DNA of 64,000 nucleotides, from contig CP102405.1 of assembly GCA_024628785.1 (NCBI GenBank), positions 1,178,001-1,242,000 of the forward strand. The letters run 5' to 3'. This DNA is from Fusobacteria bacterium ZRK30. Its GTDB lineage: Bacteria; Fusobacteriota; Fusobacteriia; Fusobacteriales; Fusobacteriaceae. Positions within the stretch are counted from its first letter, which is position 1; each line of letters begins with the position of its first letter. Shown here one piece after another: positions 17,732-26,511 of this stretch. The position numbers and the translations under genes are program-made. Below the pieces are notes generated by a model, which was given only the letters and a program-made list of their open reading frames with translations, was not told the origin of the DNA and made no database searches.

Positions 17732-18589
17732 ATGGAAATACTTATTATAACGGGAATGAGTGGTGCAGGTAAATCAACAGCACTTAATTATTTTGAAGAT
17801 CGAGGGTATATGACCATAGATAATATGCCTTGTTTTTTTATAGATGGGTTTAAGCTGTCTGTATATAGAGAAAGGATAAAGAATGTCGCCATAGGGGTCG
17901 ATATCAGGTCTTTTGAAAGGACAGATGAATTTTTAGAGTTGTTAGAGAGTTTAAAGGGAGAGGGAGTTTCTTATAAGATCCTTTATTTAGATGCTAAAGA
18001 TGAGGTGATATTAAATAGGTATAACCTAACTAGAAGATCTCACCCTTTGAAAAAGTCGAATTCTATTGTTGAAAATATCTATTTAGAGAGAAAGATGCTG
18101 TCTGAAATAAGAGAGTTGGCTGATATAATAATAGATACCAGTGATTTTACACCTAAAAAAATGATTGAAAATTTAAAAGCCAGATTAGAATATAAAAAAA
18201 TAAGGGATCTGGTACTGACTATAACTACATTTGGATTTAAATATGGAGCCCCTATAGACCTGGATATGATGTTTGATACAAGATCACTGCAAAATCCATA
18301 CTACATAGATGAACTGAGGCCTAAAAATGGAAATGATAAAGTTGTCCAGGAATATGTGATGAATGGAAGCGGGAGTGAAGAATATCTGAAGAGGATAGAG
18401 GAGATGCTGGAATTTTTATTGCCCCATTTTATAAAAGAAGGGAAAACTCATCTGACTGTTGGAATTGGATGCAGTGGAGGAAAACATAGGTCGGTGACTA
18501 TAGCCAGTAAACTTTATGAATATTTTAATAAAAAGGAAAATATTAAGGTGTTATTAAATCATAGGGAGCAGGAGAGATGGAGTCTTTAA
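17732..18589 (+). CDS. rapZ: RNase adapter protein RapZ
   Basis: Nucleotide-binding adapter that in E. coli guides small RNAs controlling GlmS (amino-sugar synthesis) to RNase E; in other bacteria its role is less defined. 285 residues, the family length. Walker A is GMSGAGKS at 8-15; the family segments VAIGVDIRSF, TRRSHPL, FGFKYG(A)P and GIGCSGGKHRSVTIA are all present. The last 13 bases overlap uvrC, indicating translational coupling. GAGGTGA precedes the ATG. Confidence 0.93.
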   Translation: MEILIITGMSGAGKSTALNYFEDRGYMTIDNMPCFFIDGFKLSVYRERIKNVAIGVDIRSFERTDEFLELLESLKGEGVSYKILYLDAKDEVILNRYNLTRRSHPLKKSNSIVENIYLERKMLSEIRELADIIIDTSDFTPKKMIENLKARLEYKKIRDLVLTITTFGFKYGAPIDLDMMFDTRSLQNPYYIDELRPKNGNDKVVQEYVMNGSGSEEYLKRIEEMLEFLLPHFIKEGKTHLTVGIGCSGGKHRSVTIASKLYEYFNKKENIKVLLNHREQERWSL

Positions 18590-20346
18590 TAGATAGATAT
18601 GAAATTCCAGATCTTCCTGGAGTTTATTTGATGAAAGGAAAAAAAGAGGTAATATATGTAGGGAAGGCTAAAAATTTAAAAAAAAGAGTTTCCTCATATT
18701 TTAAAAAGGTTTATATAGATAAAAAAACAATGGAATTGGTAGATCACATAAAGGATCTGGAATTTATAGTGTGCAAAAGTGAATTAGATGCACTTATTTT
18801 GGAAAATAATTTAATAAAAAAATATATGCCGAAATATAATATCCTCCTAAAGGATCAAAAGACCTATCCCTATATCAAGATATCTTTAGAGAAGTTTCCT
18901 AAGATCTCTATCATTAGAAGGAATAAAGATCTGAATATTAAAAATGGAGATTATTTCGGCCCCTATCCCAATGGGAGCGGATTTTTACTAAAGACTCTTA
19001 TAAAGATATTTAAAATAAGGGACTGTAATAGAGATATGAAAAAAACATATCCTAAACCCTGCTTGAAGTATTATATGGATCGATGTATGGGTCCCTGTGT
19101 CTACAAGGAGATAGAGGAAAGATATAAAGAGAGTGTTGAAAATGCCAAATATTTTTTAAAGGGCAGGGGAGATAAGCTGTTAAAACAGCTGAAAGAAGAT
19201 ATGGATAGATTCAGCAGGTCTATGGAGTTTGAAAAAGCCATCCAGTATAGGGAACAGATTAAAGCCATTGAAAATTCATTGAAAACACAGGTGACGGAAG
19301 TTTTAAAAAATATAGACGAAGATGTATTTGTATGCAAACAGGATGGAGATATATTGTTTTTGACTATATTAAAGATCAGAGACGGGAAGATCCTGGGAGT
19401 TAACAATTTAAGAGTTGATATACCCATAGAAGATGATATTTTGGTGGAGAGTTTTCTGAGGTATTATTCCAATGAAAAAATGCCTAAGAATATAATTTTA
19501 GACAGTTTATTTTCAGAAAAAAAAGAGATATTAGAGGGATGGGGAAAAAATTTCCTCCATATAAACTTAAAACTATATTTTCCTGTGGTTAAAAGCAGGC
19601 GAAAAAAACTCTTAGAGATGGCATATCTCAATTTAGAGGAAGAGATTAAAAAATATCATAATCAAAAAAGTGTATTGGAGGAGGGAATGAAAGTCCTCTA
19701 TAAAACTTTAAATTTAAATAAATTTCCTCGAAAAATAGAGTGTTTTGATATATCTAATATCTCTGGAAAAGATGCTGTAGGAGCCATGAGTGTAGCAGTT
19801 GAAGGAAAACTGGCAAAGAAGCATTATAGAAAATTTAAGATAAAAACCAAAGACACTCCTGATGACTATCATATGATGAGAGAAGTGATTCAAAGGAGGT
19901 ATTCTAAGTTAGCTGAAATAGATCTCCCAGATCTAATCCTGATAGATGGAGGGTTGGGACAGTTAAATGCAGTGGAAGGAGTTTTTTTTAAGTTAGAAAA
20001 AGATGATTTAGTGGATATAATTAGTATAGCCAAGAGGGAAGAGGAAGTGTTTAAGGCCGGGGAAACCAGCTCCTATATCTTTCCTAAGAATTCAGAAGCT
20101 CTAAAGATATTGCAGAGGCTGAGAGATGAGGCTCATAGGTTTGGAATAACCTACCATAGAAATTTACGAAAAAAAAGGGTAATATCTAGTGAATTAGATG
20201 AGGTAGAAGGGATAGGTCCAAAAAGAAAAAAGGACCTCCTAAAAAGGTTTAAATCAGTGAAGAGGATAAAGGCAGCAACTTTAGAAGAGTTATTAGAAAT
20301 TGTACCAGAGAAAATAGCGTGGCAGATAAAAAAGGTTTTGAATTAA
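18577..20346 (+). CDS. uvrC: UvrABC excinuclease subunit C
   Basis: Makes the dual incisions on either side of UvrB-bound DNA lesions. The 589-residue product has a GIY-YIG domain (PGVYLMKG...IYVGKAKNLKKRVSSYF, about 9-45), a four-Cys region near 147-172, a UVR motif (about 200-235), the RNase H-like endonuclease domain with ECFDISNISG and LILIDGG, and a C-terminal helix-hairpin-helix (VEGIGPKRKKDLLKRF). It overlaps the end of rapZ, a linkage also seen in other bacteria. Confidence 0.96.
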   Translation: MESLIDRYEIPDLPGVYLMKGKKEVIYVGKAKNLKKRVSSYFKKVYIDKKTMELVDHIKDLEFIVCKSELDALILENNLIKKYMPKYNILLKDQKTYPYIKISLEKFPKISIIRRNKDLNIKNGDYFGPYPNGSGFLLKTLIKIFKIRDCNRDMKKTYPKPCLKYYMDRCMGPCVYKEIEERYKESVENAKYFLKGRGDKLLKQLKEDMDRFSRSMEFEKAIQYREQIKAIENSLKTQVTEVLKNIDEDVFVCKQDGDILFLTILKIRDGKILGVNNLRVDIPIEDDILVESFLRYYSNEKMPKNIILDSLFSEKKEILEGWGKNFLHINLKLYFPVVKSRRKKLLEMAYLNLEEEIKKYHNQKSVLEEGMKVLYKTLNLNKFPRKIECFDISNISGKDAVGAMSVAVEGKLAKKHYRKFKIKTKDTPDDYHMMREVIQRRYSKLAEIDLPDLILIDGGLGQLNAVEGVFFKLEKDDLVDIISIAKREEEVFKAGETSSYIFPKNSEALKILQRLRDEAHRFGITYHRNLRKKRVISSELDEVEGIGPKRKKDLLKRFKSVKRIKAATLEELLEIVPEKIAWQIKKVLN

Positions 20347-20391
20347 TTTTATCTGTTATAAGTTTCATTAAAGGTAATGAGGGGGAGAGAG

Positions 20392-20757
20392 ATGAAAAAA
20401 GTATTAGTTGTAGATGATGAGTTAAGTATTAGATTGCTACTGAGAGAGATAATTGAAGATCTGGATATGGAGGTTTTTGAAGCAGAGACTGCTGTAGTGG
20501 GTTTACAGATGATGAAGGAGGAAAATTTTGATCTTATCATCATGGATATTCAGATGCCTCAGATGAATGGATTGGACGCCATGAGAAAATTAAGGGAGGT
20601 AACAGATGCTCCGGTATTTATTTTGACTGCCTTCAGTCATTTAGAGGGTGTGGTGGAAAACTTAGGAGTGGAGATCCAAGGTTTTATAGAAAAACCATTT
20701 GATATAGATGAATTAGCCCAGAAGATAAAAAAACAAGTAGAGGGTACCAGTAATTAA
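20392..20757 (+). CDS. Single-domain response regulator (Spo0F/CheY-like)
   Basis: A 121-residue stand-alone receiver domain. The acidic pocket Asp8-Asp9, phospho-acceptor Asp52 in IIMDIQMPQMNG, the switch Thr in ILTAFSH and the Lys in EKPFD are all present. The C-terminal FDIDELAQKIKK resembles Spo0F. Start is the ATG after GGGGGAGAG; an in-frame ATG five codons earlier overlaps this site. It has no output domain, so it must act on a partner; the lipoprotein and PP2C phosphatase that follow are the obvious candidates. No histidine kinase is nearby. Confidence 0.9.
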   Translation: MKKVLVVDDELSIRLLLREIIEDLDMEVFEAETAVVGLQMMKEENFDLIIMDIQMPQMNGLDAMRKLREVTDAPVFILTAFSHLEGVVENLGVEIQGFIEKPFDIDELAQKIKKQVEGTSN

Positions 20758-20842
20758 TAAAAAAATAATTACCGGGTTATAGGTCTCGAATAAGAGGTTT
20801 TGAAAAAAGTTTCAAAAATTAAGAAAAGAAAGGAGAAAAATA

Positions 20843-21829
20843 TTGTATAAATATATATTGCTTTTAGTATTAGCCCTAAGCACTACTGCCTGTACAGGAG
20901 TGTCCAAGGTAAAGGAAAGGTATCACAGGGCACCATTTGAAAAGGAAATAAAAAAAGGAGATTATGAGCTGACTCTCTATAATATTAATTATCCCTCAAA
21001 GTATGAGGAAAAAATAAAATTTTATAATGACTTTGATATTCTTATGAGGAAATTATTGGTCTATGATTCAACGATAAATGTTATGTACTCTGAGAAATTT
21101 AAAGATGATATTATCCATCTGAAAAACAGCTATATCCTCCCGGAAGAGGTGGCTTTTTCAAAGTCTGCATCGGAACTATCCCAGGTAGACAGAGATAATA
21201 TAGATAAAAAGGTGACAATAAAATTAGATGAAAAAGTTGGGAGAACCCAGTACTATCTGAATAAACAGGTTTATTTTTGGAAAAAAATAATGGCCAGTGA
21301 CGAGAAATTCAACAGTGGGAGAAACTATACAGAATTAGATAAGGAAAAAGTTATTTTACAGATGGAAGATAAGAGAAGAAAATTATTTAAAATAGTAGAA
21401 CAGGTAGAACTAAACCTGATTCTAAAGGTAGAGGAGCCTTATTCTGACAATAAAAGTGAATATTGGCAGGAAAAAGATGTTTATATAGACAGAAATACGG
21501 ATTTAACACCTAAAGTCTTTAGGGAACAGGGATATCTATACTTAAATGATGTGCAGGAAAGAGATGTAAAAAAAATAATGGGAAATCAATTGAAATTTGA
21601 TTCGAAAATTGTAGTAGTAGAAAATAAACTATACAATGGTTATACAGTTTCAGAGGGAAGCTATATCTTTTTTTACGGTGGGAAATACAGGGTTAGTTAC
21701 TATGATGGCTATAATTTAAAGATAAAAGAAAAAGATGTATCTTTGAAAGATTTATTGACTATAGATGAAGAGTTTTTGATAGATGATTTTTTAAACCCAA
21801 AATCTTATAAAGAGAGGCAGGAAAAATAA
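20843..21829 (+). CDS. Lipoprotein of unknown function in a signalling operon
   Basis: A 328-residue protein starting at TTG after AAAGGAGAAAAATA. The first 17 residues form a lipoprotein signal ending ALSTTAC (lipobox), so it is membrane-anchored outside the cytoplasm. The rest is hydrophilic, rich in Lys, Asp, Tyr and Glu, with no recognised domain. Its stop codon overlaps the ATG of the PP2C phosphatase gene (TAATG), so the two are translated together. It may sense an envelope signal for the phosphatase; this is inference from the operon only. Confidence 0.7.
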   Translation: MYKYILLLVLALSTTACTGVSKVKERYHRAPFEKEIKKGDYELTLYNINYPSKYEEKIKFYNDFDILMRKLLVYDSTINVMYSEKFKDDIIHLKNSYILPEEVAFSKSASELSQVDRDNIDKKVTIKLDEKVGRTQYYLNKQVYFWKKIMASDEKFNSGRNYTELDKEKVILQMEDKRRKLFKIVEQVELNLILKVEEPYSDNKSEYWQEKDVYIDRNTDLTPKVFREQGYLYLNDVQERDVKKIMGNQLKFDSKIVVVENKLYNGYTVSEGSYIFFYGGKYRVSYYDGYNLKIKEKDVSLKDLLTIDEEFLIDDFLNPKSYKERQEK

Positions 21830-23340
21830 TGGAATATGTTTTAATTGTTTTTATAGTAGGAGTATTATCATTGATCCTGCTGAAAAAAAATGAAAGAAAA
21901 AATATAGATGAGATGCATACACTTATAGAAAAAATAGGTAAGAGGGAAGACTATTCAGAGATAATGGAAGAGCTCAAGGAATCCTATGAAGAAACGGTAA
22001 AAACCATAAGGTTTCAAGAGGCACAGTTGAATAACTCAGTTAAGGAGTTAAAAGAATTTAAAGATGAGCTTAATGTTACCTATGATTCTCTTTTAAAAAA
22101 ATCGGCTCAGTTGGAATATTCCAACGAGGAATTGGAAAAAAAAGTAGCGAATTTATCCAATATAAATGCAGTAGCAAGGACCGTTCTGTCAACCTTGGAA
22201 TTAGATAAGATTATAGGAGTTATCCTGGATGCTTATTTTGTTTTGACAGGGGTAAAGAAAATAGCAATATACCTGTGGAAAGATGGAGAACTAGAGTTGA
22301 AGCAGACAAAAGGGAAGTTTATAAACACAGGAAATGTAAATTTTTCAATGGAAGAGTTGGCTAAATACACTAGAAGTGACTATAAAAATATATATACCCA
22401 GATATCTAAATCCATAGAAGCTACAGAGGACGAAAGTATAGTTATTTCTGATCTGGTGGTAAAAGGGAAGGAACTGGGAGTAATCTATATCGTTGAAGAT
22501 AGAGATAAGTTGAGTTATAGTGATGAGGCGACAATTTCAGCTCTGGCTATCCAGGTAGCCATTGCCATAAATAATGCTTTGATATATTCAGAATTAATAA
22601 TAAAGGAACGTCTGGATAATGAACTGGAAGTTGCTTCAAATATTCAGAAAAAATTATTACCTCAGTCATTGGGAGATATAAATGGTGTCGAGATAGCACA
22701 GTACTTTAATCCGGCTAAGGAAGTGGGAGGAGATTACTATGACTATTCCCTTTCAGGAGAGAACAAACTTTGGATAACGATAGGAGATGTAAGCGGTAAA
22801 GGAGTTCCGGCTGCGTTTTTAATGGCTTTAATAAGATCTGTATTGAAAACGTTGGAATATAAAGACTCATATCCTCTTGAAGTTTTAACCGATCTAAATG
22901 ATATAATTTACCCGGACATAAGTGAAGACATGTTTGTGACTATCTTTCACAGTCAATATGATTTTTTAACTAAGACACTTTATTACTCCAATGCAGGACA
23001 TAATCCCCTTATCTTGTATAAAGCTAGAACAGGAGAAGTTTTAGAAGAAAATATTAAAGGGGTAGCAGTAGGATTTTTAGAATCTTATGAGTATAAAATG
23101 GGTAAGATAAAATTAGAGAAGGGAGATGTCCTTCTATACTATACTGATGGATTGACAGAGGCTGAAAATCCGAGAAAAGAACTTTATGGAATTGAAAGGC
23201 TGAAGGAAGTTATTAGCAAAAATTATGACCTGAATGCCGAAGGGATAAAGGTTGAACTTTTAGATTCCCTCAATGAATTTGTGGAAGAAAAGGAACAGAT
23301 AGATGATATGACATTTGTTATTTTAAAAATTGAATTATAA
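21829..23340 (+). CDS. Membrane-bound GAF-SpoIIE (RsbU-type) serine phosphatase
   Basis: A 503-residue PP2C-type phosphatase. Seen in order: N-terminal membrane helix (1-19), coiled coil (about 45-115), GAF-like domain (about 115-250) and SpoIIE/PP2C catalytic domain (about 265-503). The linker motif ASNIQKKLLP and the metal-binding motifs GGDYYDY, GDVSGKGVPAAFLMAL, YYTDGLTEA and DDMTFVIL are intact. Such enzymes dephosphorylate STAS-domain anti-anti-sigma proteins in partner-switching pathways. No STAS or anti-sigma gene is in the window, so the target is unknown. The gene ends an operon with a receiver protein and a lipoprotein. Confidence 0.9.
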   Translation: MEYVLIVFIVGVLSLILLKKNERKNIDEMHTLIEKIGKREDYSEIMEELKESYEETVKTIRFQEAQLNNSVKELKEFKDELNVTYDSLLKKSAQLEYSNEELEKKVANLSNINAVARTVLSTLELDKIIGVILDAYFVLTGVKKIAIYLWKDGELELKQTKGKFINTGNVNFSMEELAKYTRSDYKNIYTQISKSIEATEDESIVISDLVVKGKELGVIYIVEDRDKLSYSDEATISALAIQVAIAINNALIYSELIIKERLDNELEVASNIQKKLLPQSLGDINGVEIAQYFNPAKEVGGDYYDYSLSGENKLWITIGDVSGKGVPAAFLMALIRSVLKTLEYKDSYPLEVLTDLNDIIYPDISEDMFVTIFHSQYDFLTKTLYYSNAGHNPLILYKARTGEVLEENIKGVAVGFLESYEYKMGKIKLEKGDVLLYYTDGLTEAENPRKELYGIERLKEVISKNYDLNAEGIKVELLDSLNEFVEEKEQIDDMTFVILKIEL

Positions 23341-23360
23341 AAAGGACTCATGTCCTTTTT
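23339..23360 (+). terminator. Terminator after the PP2C gene
   Basis: AAAGGAC / GTCCTTT stem with loop TCAT and trailing T run, directly behind the stop codon. Confidence 0.8.
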
Positions 23361-23460
23361 ATTTTTGTTTTTAAACAGTATCATTTGTTTAGAAAAGGTG
23401 CTAAATTTTGATTAGTGTGCACTTATAAGCTTAGATCTTAGTTAATTAGGTGGAATAGCT

Positions 23461-23489
23461 TTGACTTGCTCTTTAAATTTTAGTATAAT
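23461..23489 (+). promoter_or_regulatory. Promoter of the YgjV-GNAT/punA unit
   Basis: TTGACT, 17-bp spacer, perfect TATAAT, about 28 bp before the GTG start of the following gene. Confidence 0.8.
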
Positions 23490-23517
23490 ATAAAAACTGT
23501 TTATAGGAGGTTATTAG

Positions 23518-24132
23518 GTGGAAATTAACTGGATTGACTGGTTTGGTTACTTAGCTTCATTAGTAATTCTTGTATCTTTAACGATGAGTTCAATTATTAA
23601 ACTTAGATGGATTAACTTTGTGGGATGTATATTATTTGCAACATTTGGATTTTTAATCAATTCGTTGCCGACAGCGCTCATGAATGTTGGGATAGCAGTT
23701 ATAAATTTATATTTCTTATATAATATTTATAACACCAAGGAGGAGTTTCAACTAGTAGAAGCAGAAGCTGATTCTAAATACTTTAATTATTTTTTAAAGG
23801 TGAATATGCAGGAGATAGAAAAACAAATATCTAAAGAGGAACTAAAAGCTCAAAATAAAGGTTTATACATGTTGAGAAATAACAATATAGCTGGAATTTT
23901 ATTGGGAGAAAAGAGTGCAGATGGTGTATTTTTTATAAAGGTAGACTATGTAACTCCCCGATATAGAGATTATAAACTAGGTAAATACTTCTTTGATGAA
24001 CACACAGAGTATTTTAAAAATAATGGAATTGATAAATTAATGACAGAAGGTATGGAGGATTCCCATAGACAGTATCTGAAGAAAATTGGGTTTAAGGAAA
24101 CAACAAAAGATCTATATATTAAAAAAATTTAA
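23518..24132 (+). CDS. YgjV-like membrane domain fused to a GNAT acetyltransferase domain
   Basis: A 204-residue protein. The first 75 residues hold three hydrophobic segments with the YgjV-like pattern (DWFGYLASLVILVSLTMSS, LRWINFVGCILFATFGFLI, PTALMNVGIAVINLYFLY). The C-terminal 120 residues look like a GNAT acyltransferase: VDYVTPRYRDYKLGKYFF corresponds to the acetyl-CoA loop (though without a clear R/Q-x-x-G-x-G/A), and YLKKIGFKET to the last strands. GTG start after AGGAGG. It is followed at 15 bases by purine nucleoside phosphorylase. Substrate unknown. Confidence 0.7.
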   Translation: MEINWIDWFGYLASLVILVSLTMSSIIKLRWINFVGCILFATFGFLINSLPTALMNVGIAVINLYFLYNIYNTKEEFQLVEAEADSKYFNYFLKVNMQEIEKQISKEELKAQNKGLYMLRNNNIAGILLGEKSADGVFFIKVDYVTPRYRDYKLGKYFFDEHTEYFKNNGIDKLMTEGMEDSHRQYLKKIGFKETTKDLYIKKI

Positions 24133-24147
24133 ATGGAGGTAAAATTC

Positions 24148-24963
24148 ATGTATAGTAAAGTAGTTGAAACAACAAGCTTTTTAAAAGAAACAACAAAATA
24201 TAGACCAAGAGTAGCTATAGTATTAGGTTCAGGATTAGGAAACTTAGTGGACTTTATAGATGATAAGATGGAGATTGATTATAGTGATATTCCAAATTTT
24301 CCTGTATCAACTGTAGCAGGTCATGACGGTAAATTAGTATTTGGAAAAATTGCAGGAGTAGAAGTAGTAGCGATGAAAGGAAGGTTTCATTTCTATGAAG
24401 GTTACGACATGAAAGAAGTAACTTATCCTATGTATGTTATGAAGCAGTTTGGAATTGAAAAATTAATAGTTAGTAATGCTGCTGGTGGAAGTAACAAAAG
24501 TTATGATCCGGGAACATTGATGTTAATAAACGATCATATAAATGCATTTGGAACTAATCCGCTTATCGGTAAAAACGATGACAGATTTGGACCGAGATTT
24601 CCAGATATGACAGAAGCTTATAAGATATACCTTAGAGATTTGGCTAAGGAAGTTGCAGATAATTTAGGTATAGCTTATAAAGAAGGTGTATATTTAGGAA
24701 CTACAGGACCTACATATGAAACTGGAGCAGAAGTAAGAGCATTTTCTGGTATGGGTGCAGACGCTATAGGGATGTCTACAGTACCAGAGGTAACAGTAGC
24801 AAACTATTTAGGAATAGATGTACTGGGAATATCTTGTATCACAAATATGGCTACAGGAATAGCAAAAAAAGCACATTCTCATGAAGATGTAGTGGATGTA
24901 GCGAAAAAAGCTGGAGAAAATTTCTGTAACTGGATAGTAAATATAGTAAAAAAAATAGGATAA
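24148..24963 (+). CDS. punA: Purine nucleoside phosphorylase, type I
   Basis: Phosphorolysis of (deoxy)inosine and (deoxy)guanosine to base and (deoxy)ribose 1-phosphate. The 271-residue trimeric-type PNP has GSGLG at the phosphate site, KGRFHFYEGYDMKEV, SNAAGG, and MSTVPEVTVANYLGIDVLGISCITN. Start is the ATG at 24148 because ATGGAGG at 24133 is the ribosome-binding site. Located just before a nucleoside-type ABC transporter, so imported nucleosides can be cleaved at once. Confidence 0.94.
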   Translation: MYSKVVETTSFLKETTKYRPRVAIVLGSGLGNLVDFIDDKMEIDYSDIPNFPVSTVAGHDGKLVFGKIAGVEVVAMKGRFHFYEGYDMKEVTYPMYVMKQFGIEKLIVSNAAGGSNKSYDPGTLMLINDHINAFGTNPLIGKNDDRFGPRFPDMTEAYKIYLRDLAKEVADNLGIAYKEGVYLGTTGPTYETGAEVRAFSGMGADAIGMSTVPEVTVANYLGIDVLGISCITNMATGIAKKAHSHEDVVDVAKKAGENFCNWIVNIVKKIG

Positions 24964-24993
24964 AAAAATATAAAGGGTTCTAGGAGGATCAGA

Positions 24994-26511
24994 GTGACAA
25001 ACTATATTTTAGAAATGAAAAATATGAGAAAAACTTTTTTAGGTGGGAAAGTCGTAGCAAATGATGATATCACTTTAAACATAGTCAAAGGGGAAAAACA
25101 TGCTATTGTAGGAGAAAATGGTGCCGGTAAATCTACATTGATGAAAATACTAAACGGATTATACACTCCTACATCGGGAACTATATCTTTAAATGGAAAT
25201 GTTGTGGATATAAAAGGTCCTGGAGAAGCGGCTAAATTAGGGATAGGAATGGTATATCAGCATTTCATGTTGGTGCCTACCCTGACAGTTGCAGAAAATA
25301 TGATCTTAGGTGTTGAGCCTACCAAGGGAATGAACCTTGATATTAACAAGGCTCGTGAAGATGTAAGAAAAGTATCTGAAAAATATGGTTTAGCCATAGA
25401 CCCAGATGCTATAATATCAGATCTTTCAGTTGGAATCCAGCAGAGGGTAGAGATATTAAAGATATTATTCAAGGGTGCTGATCTACTTATATTTGATGAG
25501 CCTACAGCAGTATTAATTCCTCAGGAAGTAAAGGAACTATATAAGATAATGGATAACCTTATTGAAGAGGGAAAGACTATTATATTTATCTCTCATAAAC
25601 TTCAGGAAGTATTGGATATTTCAGATAATATCACAGTAATCAGAAGGGGAAAAGATGTGGCGAATTTTGAGACTAAAGATGCCACAAAGCAAAAAATTGC
25701 AAATGCCATGGTTGGTAGACCGGTATTATTTACTACTGAAAAACCAGAGGTTACTATTGGTGAGAAGATAGTTGAGATCAAAGATTTAGAGGTAAAAAAT
25801 AATAAAGGGTTACCGGCAGTAAAAAAAGTTTCTCTTGATATAAGAGCAGGAGAGGTATTAGGTATTGCAGGTGTAGAAGGATCCGGGCAATCGGAACTTG
25901 TAGAAGCTATTACAGGATTAAGAAAGGTAGAATCTGGAACGTTTACTCTGAATAGCGAGGATCTGGTAGGAAAGACTCCTAGACATATTACATTAGCCGG
26001 ACTAGCTCATGTCCCAGAAGACAGACATGCAAGAGCAGCAGTATCAGAATTTTCAGTGAGAGATACATTTGCTTTTGGGGTACACAGAGAAAAGTTTACA
26101 AAGAACAGAATTTTATTAGATGTAGATAAATTAGAAAAAGAAGCAGAATTCTTTATGGAAGCTCATGATATAAGACCTAGAGGAATAAAAACAGCCTTTG
26201 GAAAATTATCAGGTGGAAACCAGCAAAAGATAATTGTAGCCAGAGAATTAGAGAAAAAACATGATTTCATCATAGCTTCTCAGCCTACAAGAGGTGTAGA
26301 TATTGGAGCTATTGAAGCTATCCATAAGCTGATCTTGGAAGAAAAGAAAACTGGAAAGGCAGTGATGGTAGTGTCAGCAGAACTATCTGAAATCTTAAAC
26401 TTAAGTGACAGAATAGCAGTTATGTGTGGTGGAGAGATTACAGGAATTCTAGGCAGAGAAGATGCTACAGAAGAAAAGATCGGAATCTTAATGGCTGGAG
26501 GGAAGTTATAA
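24994..26511 (+). CDS. BMP-type nucleoside ABC transporter, ATP-binding protein (double ABC)
   Basis: A 505-residue protein with two fused ABC domains, like B. subtilis NupO or RbsA. First domain: Walker A GENGAGKST, signature LSVGIQQRVEI, Walker B LLIFDEPTAVL. Second domain: degenerate Walker A GVEGSGQSE, signature LSGGNQQKIIVARE, and the typical SQPTRGVDIG. GTG start after AGGAGG. It overlaps the next gene by one base. Substrate (nucleosides) is inferred from punA upstream and the permease family. Confidence 0.9.
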   Translation: MTNYILEMKNMRKTFLGGKVVANDDITLNIVKGEKHAIVGENGAGKSTLMKILNGLYTPTSGTISLNGNVVDIKGPGEAAKLGIGMVYQHFMLVPTLTVAENMILGVEPTKGMNLDINKAREDVRKVSEKYGLAIDPDAIISDLSVGIQQRVEILKILFKGADLLIFDEPTAVLIPQEVKELYKIMDNLIEEGKTIIFISHKLQEVLDISDNITVIRRGKDVANFETKDATKQKIANAMVGRPVLFTTEKPEVTIGEKIVEIKDLEVKNNKGLPAVKKVSLDIRAGEVLGIAGVEGSGQSELVEAITGLRKVESGTFTLNSEDLVGKTPRHITLAGLAHVPEDRHARAAVSEFSVRDTFAFGVHREKFTKNRILLDVDKLEKEAEFFMEAHDIRPRGIKTAFGKLSGGNQQKIIVARELEKKHDFIIASQPTRGVDIGAIEAIHKLILEEKKTGKAVMVVSAELSEILNLSDRIAVMCGGEITGILGREDATEEKIGILMAGGKL

